Source: Hirundichthys speculiger (taxonomy: Eukaryota > Chordata > Actinopteri > Beloniformes > Exocoetidae). From it: 64,000 bases of DNA. The stretch spans positions 1 through 64,000 of the forward strand of contig JAGFBZ010002326.1 in assembly GCA_018398805.1 (NCBI GenBank), in the 5' to 3' direction. This document shows positions 34,122-44,850 of the stretch, piece after piece. The stretch's first letter is position 1. Every line of letters begins with the position of its first letter. The notes below the pieces were generated by a model, which saw only the letters and a program-made list of their open reading frames with translations, made no database searches and was not told where the DNA came from. Made by a program: the position numbers and the translations under genes.

Positions 34122-35150
34122 GTGCCAGCAGATGTCAACGACATTCCTGACCTGCCCGCCTTACTGAAGATTCGTTCCCTGCTTCAGTTGGTCAAGGGCA
34201 TCCTGGTATGCGTTTCTGGGGCACACCCTTCTCCAGCGCTCGTGGTACCACGCAAACAAAGGGGGGTGATGCTAGTGCATGCCCATGACATCCCTTCGGC
34301 GGGTCACAAAGGCACCGAGGCAACATACAAAGCGTTAAGACAGGTGGCGTTCTGGCCAAAAATGAAACGGGACATAGCAGACTACATCAAAGGCTGCTAA
34401 GTCTGCGGCCAGCATCAACCAGCAACGGCAACACACAGAGCTCCCCTGCAGCGACGGGGAATCTCTCTTCCTTGGTCCGACCTCCAGATTGACTGGGTGG
34501 GACCTCTTACCAAATCGACCCGAAGTAACAAATACTTCTTGGCCGTGACTTGTGCATTCACCAAATGGATTGAGTGCCTCCCAGCCGCCAACAACACGGC
34601 CGAGACAACGGCCTGTCTACTGATGAACCACAACTTTTCTGGATTCGGGCTCCCAAGCCGCGTCGACTCCGACCGGGGAACGCACTTTACCGCTGACATG
34701 ATGCGACAAGTCTGACAGACATTAGGGGTGAAAGCAAAACTCAGCCATCATCCCCAATCCTCGGGCCAGATAGAACGAGCAAACCGAACAGTGGTCAACA
34801 TACTAAAAAAATATGTTGCATCCAACCACAAAGACTAGGATGTCAAACTACCTCTGGTCTTGAAGGCTATTAGGGCCACGCCACATATATCAACCAGCGT
34901 CTCACCCTTCGAGATGACAGGTAGACAAATGATCCTACCATTACACCTCCTCTACCAGCCAGGGGAAATCAGCGTAGCAACCGCATACACTACGCACCAA
35001 TACCTCGCCGATCTGCACGCACACCTGCGCGAGACTTTTGCTTATGCACAAAAGCAATTAGAAAACTCAGCCAAGAGTCGGAAAGCCTATTACGATCAGA
35101 AAGAACTTCAGGTGGGTGACAAAGTGTGGTACTACCGGTTCGTACAGCAC
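34122..35150 (+). pseudogene. Retroelement integrase
   Basis: The segment has the zinc-binding N-terminus (HAHDIPSAGHKGTEATYKAL, DYIKGC then a stop and VCGQH), the core Asp in IDWVGPLT, Asp in DSDRGTHF and Glu in SSGQIERANR, and a C-terminal AYYDQKELQVGDKVWYY. In-frame stops fall near 34398, 34714 and 34838. The family is a Ty3-like or retroviral integrase found widely in fish. Function is lost as read. Confidence 0.82.
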
Positions 35151-35484
35151 ACTGGACCTGGTACCGGGCGAGGGGAAACTCACACGAAAACTCCTCCCAC
35201 GTTGGACAGGACCCCACATGATCACCGACAAACTGTCACCAGTGGTGTATCAGATCAGGGTAAATCAAGGCAGAAAGGACCCTCTTTAGATGGGTCCACC
35301 GCAACCAAATCAAGTTGCACCAAACCCCCATGGGACTCGCAGGGGACCACACAATATCCAATAGTAATTAGGACCCATATACTTGTGTTTCCAGAGATAG
35401 TCAGGGCAATTAGCACTCCTGTGATGGTAGCTGACAGCATAGACTGGCAGGGCAATAATTGTGGTTTGACTTCTCTGCGTAGGA

Positions 35485-35708
35485 CAGGGGTGTCCAAACT
35501 CGGTCCTCGAGGGCCGCTGTCCTGCATATCTTAGATGTTTCCCTGAAATAACACACCTGATTCTAATGATTTGATTACCATCAGCTTGTCATCCAGGTCT
35601 GCACAAGTCTGTTAACGACCCATTCATTTGAATCAGGTGTGCTGAAGCAGAGAAACATCTAAGACTTGCAGGACAGCGGCCCTCGAGGACTGGAGTTGGA
35701 CACCCCTG
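35485..35708. mobile_element. Hairpin hAT MITE (CAGGGGTGTCCAA family)
   Basis: Ends CAGGGGTGTCCAAACTCGG and its complement at the right pair over about 40 bases with few mismatches, so the element can fold back. The 8-bp duplication GCGTAGGA (35477-35484 and 35709-35716) is perfect. It is inserted between the integrase and env of the retroelement. The TIR start is the hAT-Charlie type. Confidence 0.95.
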
Positions 35709-35848
35709 GCGTAGGATAAGCCTCAATAAATTGTGTCAGAGCGAACTCACAAACGTGTGAGTACCGCTCCACTAAACCTTTTTGCAGGACTGGTACATGG
35801 TGTGATTGTAAGTTAACGCTTGCTCCAACTTGACTCTGAACGACGTTT

Positions 35849-37690
35849 ATGCTCTCACTCCCCACTAGAACAATGACCCTGGCCCTAACGATCCTGATGC
35901 TCATCCTCATGAGAGCCCCCATGAACCCTGTAGTCATGGTACCTGGCCCCGAGTCTGGAATTGTGCTTAACGAGCAACCCGGACTACTTATCACAAACTG
36001 TCGATGGCACACTCAGAGGATCTTTGTCAGGTTCAGCCCCGACGCTGTCCGCCAGAAGCATGTCAAGGCCCAGGCCAATATGACATCCTGGGCAGGCACT
36101 ATGTGGACTAGGGAAGCGGTCCGACACACAGAGGCGGACATTACTCACATGTTGGAGCAGCTCCAGAAGTTTGTAATAACGCAGCATGAACTCAGTGGCG
36201 TTAATCGAAGGGAGAAGAGGTTTCTCGGGGGCCTGCTAACCGCGGCATCCGCTGTCGCTTCTCTTTTCAGTCTCGGAGCCTCGGCCGTAAATGCCGTCAG
36301 CCTGTCGGGTCTCAAGCGACATGTAGCGGATTTGCAGGCCGAGATTCCGAACATCCAGAAACAGCTCGACAGGCAGAGCGTGCATATGCAAGCTGTGTCG
36401 GGAAAACCGTGGAGGGAACTATGCTAGTCCTGAACTCTCTCAGTGACGCCCTGTTGAAAATGGCTAAAGTCCTGTATTCACTGTTGGACATAACGCGAGT
36501 AGACCACGCACAAACGGAACTGGTGCTGATGCTGATGTCGGACCTGCAGCGAGACATCAGCTCATCTATTGACACCCTGGTGATGGGGCGGATTCCACCC
36601 TATCTGGTGTCCCTGAACTTAGTGCAGGAGATTTTGTCGACGGCCACCAGGGAACTGGGGACACCCCGACAAGCCCACCTGGCATACACTCTGGGCAGTT
36701 CGGTTCCAATCCAGGTGGACCCAGAGGCCAGAGAATTGGCGTTCATTATTCACCTCACTATAGTGACCCTCGACAACATCTACCGGCTCAAGGATGTTAT
36801 TAACGTTGGGCTCTGGAAAGATGACGTGCACGTGAAGGTCCATACTCCGTCGATTGTAGCATACCACGACAATAACCCGGAGTCGTACCTCGCACGAAAC
36901 CTGCGAATGTGCACGTTAACCTGCGACATCCACTACCTGTGTCCGAGCAAACCCTTCGTGCGCGACGCCACTGGTGGCATTTGCGGTCTCAGGACCCTTA
37001 CTGGCGACTCCCAATGCCCCACAAAGCTAACACCCCGACGCCAAGTCGTCAGCGCTGAAGCAGAAGTTGTGGGACAACGCTGGCTGGTAAATACACCAGC
37101 CAGGGTCGCAACCCTCACGTATGACAAACACGACACTTCCACCCGCATCGAGTTGCCCGACAACACCATGTGGACCGAAGTCCCAGAGGGCGCCATAGTA
37201 CACATAGACGATTTGGCCCTGTATCATCTACCCCCCGAACAGTATGAGAGTGAAATCGAGGTCTCCGATTTCTTTTCAAAACACCCCCTTGAACTGGACC
37301 CGAACACAATCACTCGGATCCAGTATGAGGGATCCCAAATTATAGAGGTCGGACCCGTCGACGAAGTCCTGAAAGAAATTGAGGTGTCGGAAAAACGCCC
37401 ATTTCAACCCGTGACCTACACCTGGTCCACACCCGACACCGTAATAACTACTCGTCGGACTCAGTTACCTCTTTATCTTCACCGTAGGTTTCCTCTACCT
37501 CAGGTCTACGCGCTCGTTACAACTCCAGGTCAACCGTTGTACCAATCGTTTGAACAAGGGCGCCAGGCGCAAGAAACCGGAACCTAGCCCCAACTGCGAC
37601 AACCGATTAACTCTCGATGAGGAAGTGGAGCTCAGGGACAGTAGAGAATCCGACTCACCTGCGATTCTTGAACTCACCAGCGAGCTCTGA
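35849..37690 (+). pseudogene. Env-like glycoprotein (frameshifted)
   Basis: The first frame (35849-36427) carries a hydrophobic N-terminus, a furin-type site RREKR at residues 112-116 directly followed by a hydrophobic, Gly/Ala-rich fusion-peptide-like stretch. A shift near 36408 leads to a second frame (36409-37587) with a conserved Cys cluster (MCTLTCDIHYLCPSKPF). A membrane-spanning segment is encoded in yet another frame around 37450-37510. The layout (cleavage site early, fusion peptide, long ectodomain) resembles errantivirus/baculovirus-F-like Env more than a gammaretroviral one, but I am not sure. Confidence 0.7.
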
Positions 37691-37765
37691 GGAGCCACAG
37701 AACGAGCGTGAGTCCACTCAATACTCCCTGAGCGCGAACTCCGGATGAGGTTAACCGAAGGGGGG

Positions 37766-40436
37766 TGTCGATCCAAAGATCCCCTCCGGTTACCCTATGT
37801 GCTGAGAGTCTCCCCTTGTTCATGTTAAGTTTCTGTTTCCCCTTTCTGTGTATAGTATTAGAATACCCTTTTTACCTGCTTTTTTACATGACATGTACTC
37901 CCCTTTTTATAGCTTCTTTTTTTAGAAAAAGAAAAAAAATGTGTATCGGTTTTATAAGACTTGTGGGTTAACCATCCTGTAGAACACGTAACGTAGGATT
38001 AGTATATGTAAGTTTCACCTCATGTCGAGTCATAGGCTCCGGCTGTTCACTGTATGTTTTATGTTTTGTCCCGTCTTGCATGCCTGTAATGATTTTCACT
38101 CTATGAAGTCTCTGACAAAGAAATAAAACCCACCACAAAAGTGAGCCATGGATTCAGTGTAATGTGTTCACCTAGAAATAGGATTGTTGTTGTAGGACCA
38201 TAAGACTGTAGACCAGATGAGACCAGATGCTAGATGTAACCACCGTGAGACACCGATCTAACCCTGTTCAGAACCTTCCTTCCTCAGACGGGATCCCTGG
38301 AATGATCAAAGCCATCTACGGATACGACTTCAAAGGGGTGAGATATAGGGACCCCTACGTCTTTAATCACCGTGCTATTAAACCAGATGATGAACTTTTA
38401 GCTGAGGCCTGACTTTTCCTGTCCTGGACCCCTTGCTCTGACTCCGAGACCACCCCAACACCCCCCTTTCTTTCTTCTGCAGAGGAATTCACAACTCCCA
38501 CAGCCAGATGGTGATATCACCCTAACTTTTTTTTTCCCAGGTCCATAAATTACTTTACACCCCCGACTGAGGAGATAAAACAATGCCAAGAGGTGCAGTA
38601 AAACTGAAGTGGACTGGTTGTGCTCTGAGGCCCTGTTTGCTTTGGGCAAATGGTCTCTTTCATCTGAAAAAGATCAACTCCACTGATGCAAATCCCTTTG
38701 ACCAGCATTGGATGTAAATTTACCAGGAACTGGGGAATTGGAGGTGTAAATTTCTCCAATGGGATGCAAGAGGACACCTAAGTGCCCCACTATGTGTGTT
38801 TTATGGCCTTCCTAATCTCCAAAGGAACTCTCTTATCTGTGTGAGGAAAAAAAACAGCCCAGGTTGAAATCCATGGAACAAGGGTGCCCCCTACCGGGCC
38901 AGAATGGGTACCGACGGACAAATGGCAACGAACTGTAAAAGTTGATAAGAGGGAAAGTTTTCTAACCACTTACATTCCTAAATAAGTTGGACTGTATTTA
39001 TTTGGGTTTATTTGTGTCATGCCATGTCAAAACCTAACAACAAAATGTGTATGTATGGAGTAAATTGTATTGTTTAACCACAGTTACAACTAAGCAAACC
39101 GTACGTCTGGCCAGTTAAAACGTACCCCTGGAATTCAATAAGGCGGAGAGTCGCCGTGTGGGTCCGCCCGGTGCCAGCCCTTATTTTTGAATATTCAGAA
39201 GTATATAACACACAGACTGGCTTTGTTGTCTCTCTTGCTTTTTTTTTTTGACTCTTTGCTTTATTTTTGACTCTTGTTCCTTGTTTGGCCAACTTTTCTT
39301 TCATTTTCGACTTAAAGTCTTGACTTTACTTCTCGTCTCTGTTAGTTTTTCGTCGACCAACCTTTTTATTCGTCTGGTGTCTCCAAGGCAGTGCTGATAG
39401 TGTTTTGTTCATAGCGAACTCGTTTGGTGATCAGACTTTTTCTCCTGATCTCCAACTCAATTTTGAACACTTTTGCAACTCTTACGGCAGCGGGCAAGCG
39501 TCTGAAAGTACTTCGTAATTTCAACGCTCTGCAGTCCAGTTTCCCCCGCGTCCCGAACTCTGCTCAGTAACTCAGCCACTTTCCACGGCTTTAACTTTTC
39601 TTTTTGGGCGCAATAACTTTCTCCAGAAAGTATTGAGGCCACCCATCTTTTTTTTGGGCCGAGAGCTGAAAGTTCATTGCTACATCGAACTTTGGCCAGC
39701 TAATTGCCAGTCAACAGAAGACCTCCCGGTGCGAACCGTGGTCGGAGCTGTTTAGGGGCACTGCACCGAACCCAACTACCAGACGAGAGAGAGCACTCCT
39801 CGCCATGACGTCCAGAGATTCTCAGAATCTTTCCAGCTGATTGGTATCAACAGGTACTGGAAGACCACCGCTAACCATTGACGTCGACCCGTCCGACACG
39901 AGCAGAGCCTTCCGTCTGGTAAGGTGAATGGGGCGGGATCTGGTGTCTCCGGTTTTGAGATCTGGCATCTATCGTAGCTGACCTGGCCTAGCGATCATTA
40001 TTCAGCAGTTAGTTAGGTCTAGACCTTTGTTTTATTTTCCTTTTATTTGGTTAGTAGTTTAGAAGCCTCTCCCAGTTCACGATAAAGAGGTTCTTTTAGC
40101 CGGTAAAAATGATTTGTTTTTTCCTCTCTCTCCTTCCTCTTTCCGCTGTCGTAAACTCCTCCTGTGCTTTCAGCCAGTCAGAGTTCAGATTCACAAGTGA
40201 TGCACTGCTATTTTCGATCTATATACAGTATGATATAACTGCCTTATATGTTTGTGTTTCATGTCTGTGTCTAAATAAATGTTGTTAAAACTTGTCGGCG
40301 ACTCTGATGATTAATTTTCCCTGCCAATACGTGGTAACAAGAACCCGTAGCAGAAGTCTCACCAGTCTTAGTGACTCATTGCTCTAATTCTTCTGTCTTT
40401 CAAATAAAAAGACGGTGGCACCCCTGGTATCACTGA
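37766..40436 (+). repeat. Putative 3' LTR / post-env region
   Basis: The purine tract aaccgaagggggg directly precedes TGTCGATCC, a normal LTR start. The region has AATAAA at 38122 and 40274, a TATA-like tatataac near 39203, and AATAAAAAGAC near 40404. An LTR of about 2.7 kb would be long, and the region may include other sequence. A 61-codon open frame at 38227-38412 has no recognisable motif. Confidence 0.45.
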
Positions 40437-40468
40437 ATTATTAATAAATTGAGTGAGAAGCCCCTACA

Positions 40469-40532
40469 ACTGATTGTAGAAATCTGAATTAACATACCAG
40501 TTTTAACAGGAGATACTGTGCTTCCTTGGGAA
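40469..40532. repeat. 64-bp direct repeat, right copy (contains splice donor)
   Basis: The segment spans the last 35 bases of the exon ending at 40498 and the start of the intron (minus strand). See the left copy at 31945-32008. Confidence 0.9.
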
Positions 40533-41395
40533 ATCATCGTGCAGACTGCAGCAGGTTTTTGTTGTGGGGACTGGAACATGGGTATGGCAGTGACTGGTGG
40601 TGGGTTTGTGGATGGTGCTGAGCCAGTGGGGAGAGGAAAAAGAACGGCAGTATCATCTTTCCTTTGCACCCTGTGTTTGTCCCAATCAAGTGGAACTGGA
40701 TGACACTCAGGCTCCCTATATTCAAGCCCAAAGCGCTCTCCCGTGTCCCTATCAGAGAGGTGAAACACAGGGTACTTCTCTCTTCCAGTCACTCTCTTTG
40801 ACAAGGAGTTTAACTCGCTTATCAGGAGTGGATCAAACACAGGTGGGAGGATTACGTCTGGCAGCTTTAGGTCCACAAGCCTACGGTAGTTCCATCGTGC
40901 GACCCCTGTCATGACCTGGGCTTGGAACAACTCACAGGACACATGAGTTCCAGTTATTCACTGGGACTGATGGAAATGAAACCCCTCTTGCTGCGAGGTG
41001 CCTCTGACTGGAATCCATATGGGGACTTTTGCACCTTCACCAGGCACATGATTGAGCTGCAGAGTTCCCCTGTACCTGTAAAGGATCCCCTCTGTTGCCA
41101 CAGGGTCACTGAGGCACCCACGGAGAATGTGCACCCTCTGAATACGCCATGTTTTCAGCATGGATGGTTTGAAAAGTGGTGTATTATTTGGGTCTGTGGT
41201 CAGGTGGAAATTCCCAAGAACTCTCTCCACTCTGTCAACCAGTTCCATTGGCTGTGGGATTCTGGTCCTGCAGTGCTCTCTGATGTGCTGTTTTGTGGGA
41301 TTTGGTGGCTGAATTCCACAAAACTCATAAGCGTCTTTGAGCTTTTGCAGGTCCTCCTGATCCACAACAGAAAAGGCAGTGGAGAGGAGCTGACA
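40498..41395 (-). pseudogene. Composite gene: DDE-like C-terminal exon
   Basis: Two minus-strand frames form this exon. 41365-40958 encodes LKDAYEFCGIQPPNPTKQHI, RTRIPQPMELVDRVERVL, LFKPSMLKTWRIQRVHILRG and RGTSQQEGFHFHQSQ. After a shift near 40955, 40942-40498 continues WVTGTHVSCELFQAQVMTGV and FGLEYREPECHPVPLDWDKH. The GTSxxEGFHxH segment is found in transposase-like proteins after the catalytic core. The exon ends at CTG|GTATGT (40498), which joins in frame to the Pro-rich exon at 31834. Confidence 0.6.
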
Positions 41396-41436
41396 AAAGG
41401 TGCTGTAGAGGGGATGGTGCTCTGAAGTGCACTCTG

Positions 41437-41650
41437 CAGTGAAGTTGGATTTATTTCATTGTATGAGGCGTTTCAGCAATGTTGGGGTTGTACTGTGTGC
41501 GGGATGCAGATGTGTTCTCCAGAGTCCCAGCAGTGGCCTCAGCAATGATTAGTTGTGTGGTCTTCCAGGCATCCCAGTTGAGTTGCTCTCCAGGGTGAAC
41601 TTCTGGGATTCTGAATGGGGCACAGCAATCCCTGAAAAAAAGAAGTAACT
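41437..41650 (-). pseudogene. Composite gene: central exon
   Basis: The minus strand encodes DCCAPFRIPEVHPGEQLNWD then WKTTQLIIAEATAGTLENTS. The Asp-Cys-Cys in this position may be the second acidic residue of a DDE-like core, but that is inference. Borders are approximate. Confidence 0.45.
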
Positions 41651-41826
41651 GATTAGAATAAAAAAGCAACAACACTTTTTCTGTCAAAAATATTACATAA
41701 GTTATGAGCGACAGTGAAAGAAGATGCATATATCTCTCACCTGTCTACCCAGTGATACTGTGCCTTCTTCATCCTGCATCATTGTACCTCTTGGCTAACC
41801 CATAGTATCACTTGACATGGTGCCAG

Positions 41827-42558
41827 ATGACAGGGTCACTTTTCGTGCGACCTTCCTGGTGTGGTCAGATCGCAAGACCTGTCCAAAAGTGCCCTGCAGG
41901 AGTTTGGTGATAACAGGCTCTTGGTGTTGGTACTCATCAACGAGGCAGTCAGTCAGATATTGAGCAGAGACAGAGACTCCACACCACCCATCTGCATTGT
42001 CATACGCTCCAAAGGGCTGAGGCGCTGTTTCCTTCCTCATAAGATGGCTAAGTGTCTTCTGTCCATGAACTCCAGCCTCAGCATCCTACACACTCTCTAC
42101 GCTGAAAAGGTATGCCAGATGAGCTTGCTCATATTTAAGGTTCATCAGCTCATTGACTTGGTTTGCCATATCTGAGGGTGACTTGCCAGTGCGCCTCAGT
42201 TCATGAAGCACAGACTTGCAAATGGCCTTCTTGTATTTTAAAACTGCTGGCAGAATATTTGTAAACCTCTTAGGCAGTTTTTCCAGCCACCGAGGACTGT
42301 CAGCAAACCAGATCCTCTTGCACATCCTGCAGCAAAGGCGTGAAGCAAAGATGTAATATTGTCCACTAGTGCCAACAATCACTCGGGGTCTACCGACACC
42401 TGCTGAAACAATATTTGGCCTTGGGCAACCATGAAGGCATGGGAGTATATAATTATTTCTGAGTCTCACCATAATGTCACTCTCTGGCTTCCAAATAAAA
42501 AATGGATGAAGCTGAAAGAAATTGCAGGATGGGAGCTCTGACACAGTGTCAATGAGTT
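41827..42558 (-). pseudogene. Composite gene: Cys-containing (DUF6729-like) exon and start of DDE-like core
   Basis: The frame 42544-42086 has FFQLHPFFIWKPE, CLHGCPRP and RLCCRMCKRIW. These paired Cys and the following LPKRFTNILPAVLTYK-like segment fit the DUF6729-type region that precedes transposase-like domains in fish and cnidarian proteins. A shift near 42080 leads to 42040-41795 with VSVSAQYLTDCLVDEY and GQVLRSDHTRKVARKV, where the Asp-His would be the first catalytic Asp. Part of the core after this looks deleted (stop at 41798). Confidence 0.5.
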
Positions 42559-42587
42559 CTGGCTGTGGGGGGGAGACACAACAATGA

Positions 42588-42745
42588 CAAGGCGTCCCCT
42601 AGTCTGATCTTATGGTGGAACCCAGGCCACAGTCCCAGAGATTGGAGCTCTGTCCTCATGCACACTTTGATGATAACACGTCCAGCTGCTTATATCTTGA
42701 TCTGGCTTGAGTGCCGGTGGAGGAGCAGAAGCAGAAGGACCAGCT
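42588..42745 (-). pseudogene. Composite gene: Pro/Ala-rich linker exon
   Basis: Following an acceptor tgccctcag on the minus strand, the segment encodes PSASAPPPALKPDQDISSW and breaks after about 40 codons. No domain is visible. It lies between the KYKGKSF exon and the Cys-containing exon. Confidence 0.4.
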
Positions 42746-42888
42746 GAGGGCAAGCATGAAAAGAAGAAATAATTAGAGACATCTAGCATTCACTAGTAAA
42801 TATCTGAAGCATAATTGACATTCCTACAATGCATAGGACAATGTAATGGTTGTACATAGCAAATAGCAAAGGACAACAAGCTGGCCTT

Positions 42889-43203
42889 ACTGTGTCCCTC
42901 AGTCATAACAACTCCTGCAGCATCTTCTCTCTGTTTATGCCTGATGAGGTAGATTGTGTAGCCTACATCATTTTCCAAAAGCCACCTGAATGATTTTCCC
43001 TTATACTTGCCAAACTGCAGGATATATTCCCCCAGAACCTCTGTCCAGTCTGAGGCGTCCCCTCCTCTCTGACGGACCACAGTCAGAGCATTTTGCTTGA
43101 CAATGTCCTCCTTCAGAGGTGCAGACTTGTCTTGCAGTGAAGGGTTGTCCTTTATCAGCTTAGCAGCATTAGTGGGATCCTTACGGAGGTAACCTCCAGG
43201 TCC
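42889..43203 (-). CDS. Composite gene: N-terminal exon with FGKYKGKSF motif
   Basis: From an acceptor (ctcaag) to CACA|GTAAGG the minus strand stays open for about 105 codons: GGYLRKDPTNAAKLIKDNPS, IVKQNALTVV, then ILQFGKYKGKSFRWLLENDV. The FGKYKGK motif occurs in small DUF3820-type modules next to nucleases and in fish TE-derived proteins. The true 5' exon lies further right and was not found. Confidence 0.55.
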
Positions 43204-43418
43204 CTTGAGAAAAACAAGTCATCTTTCCAGGAAAAAAACTGGGCTTTTTATGCATGTTGACCTGTGACATATGGAAAAGAAACAGTGTTAAATGTAAGTC
43301 TTTACTTTTCACATCACAAGTTTTATACTATTGCATGTCCAATTTGGACAGGAGGGTAAAATGTCCCTTCATATGTTGCAACTCCACCAGCAGACCATAG
43401 ACGAGACAGCACATCACA
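43204..43418. other. Spacer, no feature seen
   Basis: About 215 bases between the first recognised exon of the composite gene and the LINE fragment. Any upstream exon or promoter was not recognised. Confidence 0.4.
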
Positions 43419-43720
43419 GGAACAGCCCTTTCATGTCTGCAGGACATCTGAGTAGAGAGCCATCAGGAGGGCCATCAACACCATCAGAGACTGGCACAGG
43501 AACAGCCCTTTCATGTCTGCAGGACATCTGAGTAGAGAGCCATCAGGAGGGCCATCAACACCATCAGAGACCCCCCCCAACACCACCTCTTCACACTCTT
43601 GCCAAGATGACACACACATGTGAAATGCAGGACCACAGGTTCAAAGACTGTTTTTACCCTCAGACCAGAAGTTCAAATAAGCTTCAACACTGACCACAGT
43701 AATATTCACACAAAACATAT
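43419..43720 (+). pseudogene. LINE C-terminal fragment with tandem duplication
   Basis: A unit of about 79 bases (aggaacagccctttcatgtc to atcagagactggcac) occurs twice, 43419-43497 and 43498-43576. Read through, it matches the end of a fish LINE protein (CHMSAGHLS, then RRAINTIRD-like, then a degenerate TTGSKTVFTLRPE). No catalytic motif remains. Confidence 0.5.
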
Positions 43721-44238
43721 ATATATACACACACCGACTGGGAACATTTACTGCAATGTCACTACTTTTACTTTGTGTATAGTTATCCTGCATCGTTTTA
43801 CTCACATGAAGTCTGAAAGACTTGTAGTGTAGTATTTTCAGAATGTGGCTGAATACTTTCTCCACAGCTCAGCCTTTGCACAAAGGCTGTCTGCATATTA
43901 CACACATACAGTGTACTACGTTGTAAGTACACAAAATTAGTATGAAAAGCCCTCAGACGAGGCAGCTATAAACACCGGTGTTTGATGTAACACAGTTAAG
44001 TACCGTTAACAGTATGTATGAATACTTGATGTGAAACAGACAGGTACATGGGTAAAGAGATTGCTGAAGTTGATAGTCGACTTCTAAAAATCAAACCACC
44101 AGTTGAGATTACTCGGACACCAAGGTCACTGACTGAAAGGAAGTTCTGGAAAGCTTCAGCGTAGCAAGGATTTCTCCTCTTCTATTCTCTACCTGTACTC
44201 CCTGCAAGATTTTGGAACCATTTGTTCCTACTAGTGTT

Positions 44239-44242
<4 letters not shown>

Positions 44243-44332
<90 letters not shown>
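44243..44332. repeat. (AT)n microsatellite, about 90 bp
   Basis: About 44 uninterrupted AT units, the longest simple repeat in the window. Confidence 0.98.
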
Positions 44333-44392
44333 CTGCAGGATGCACTAAAAAAAATTTTGTCATTGTGTTCCAAAGACTGTATGGGAAAAACA

Positions 44393-44850
44393 TGACTTTT
44401 AATATCCACTTAATAACCCACACTGCTCAAAGTGTCAAACAATGGGGGCCATTATGGACCACATCAACCTTCTCATTTGAATCCAATATTGGCACACAGT
44501 ATGTCCCCTCCCAAATAGTCAGAACATTTCTGTTGTGGAGAGAATTGCCAGAAAGGGCTAAGAAGACAATCCACCCACAGCATGAACAGGTTCGATCTTT
44601 TGTTGAAGAACTTTACTTTAGTAAAAGGAAAATCGAAAATTGTGAAATTTTAAATGAAAATGTCAAAGGTTTGGGTTATCCCCTGGTGCAAACAAGTATA
44701 AAAATGTCATATAGGCTTGCCATTGGAAAGTTGTGTGGAAATCTAAGCAACTGTTTTTGGACTTACAACCGTTTTTTGGTTGATGGAGTTGTGTATCACA
44801 GTGAAAACTATGACAGACTAAAGAGATACACAATAGTGCTCCATGCTTGA
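44393..44850 (+). pseudogene. EnSpm/CACTA-like transposase C-terminal fragment
   Basis: The frame encodes NIHLITHTAQSVKQWGPLW, TSTFSFES, GTQYVPSQIVRTFLLWRELP and a C-terminal tail to a stop at 44850. The THxxxxVxxWGPLWxxSxFxFES pattern is typical of the region after the core in EnSpm/CACTA transposase-like proteins of fish. A few residues are missing after FES. No catalytic core or CACTA terminus is present. Confidence 0.55.

Larger units (their letters stand above)
32045..40436 (+). mobile_element. 5'-truncated env-bearing LTR retroelement
   Basis: The plus strand reads, in order, end of RT/connection domain (32050-32260), RNase H (33277-33965), integrase (34122-35150), Env (35849-37690), a purine tract ending at 37765 and a putative 3' LTR from 37766. 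There is no gag, protease or RT palm: sequence starts abruptly in the RT connection. A hAT element and a hairpin MITE are inserted in it. The right border near 40436 (after AATAAAAAGAC at 40404) is a guess, since no 5' LTR is available for comparison. The block lies in an intron of the minus-strand composite gene. Confidence 0.7.

Noticed and set aside
41458..43080. Separate small host genes on the minus strand
   Set aside because: The fragments share orientation, order and splice phase, and look like exons of one TE-like gene.
43419..43576. CRISPR-like direct repeats
   Set aside because: There are only two adjacent units without spacers, in a LINE fragment of an animal genome.
44109..44423. 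Minus-strand frame with a Tyr-Ile repeat
   Set aside because: It is the translation of the (AT)n tract.
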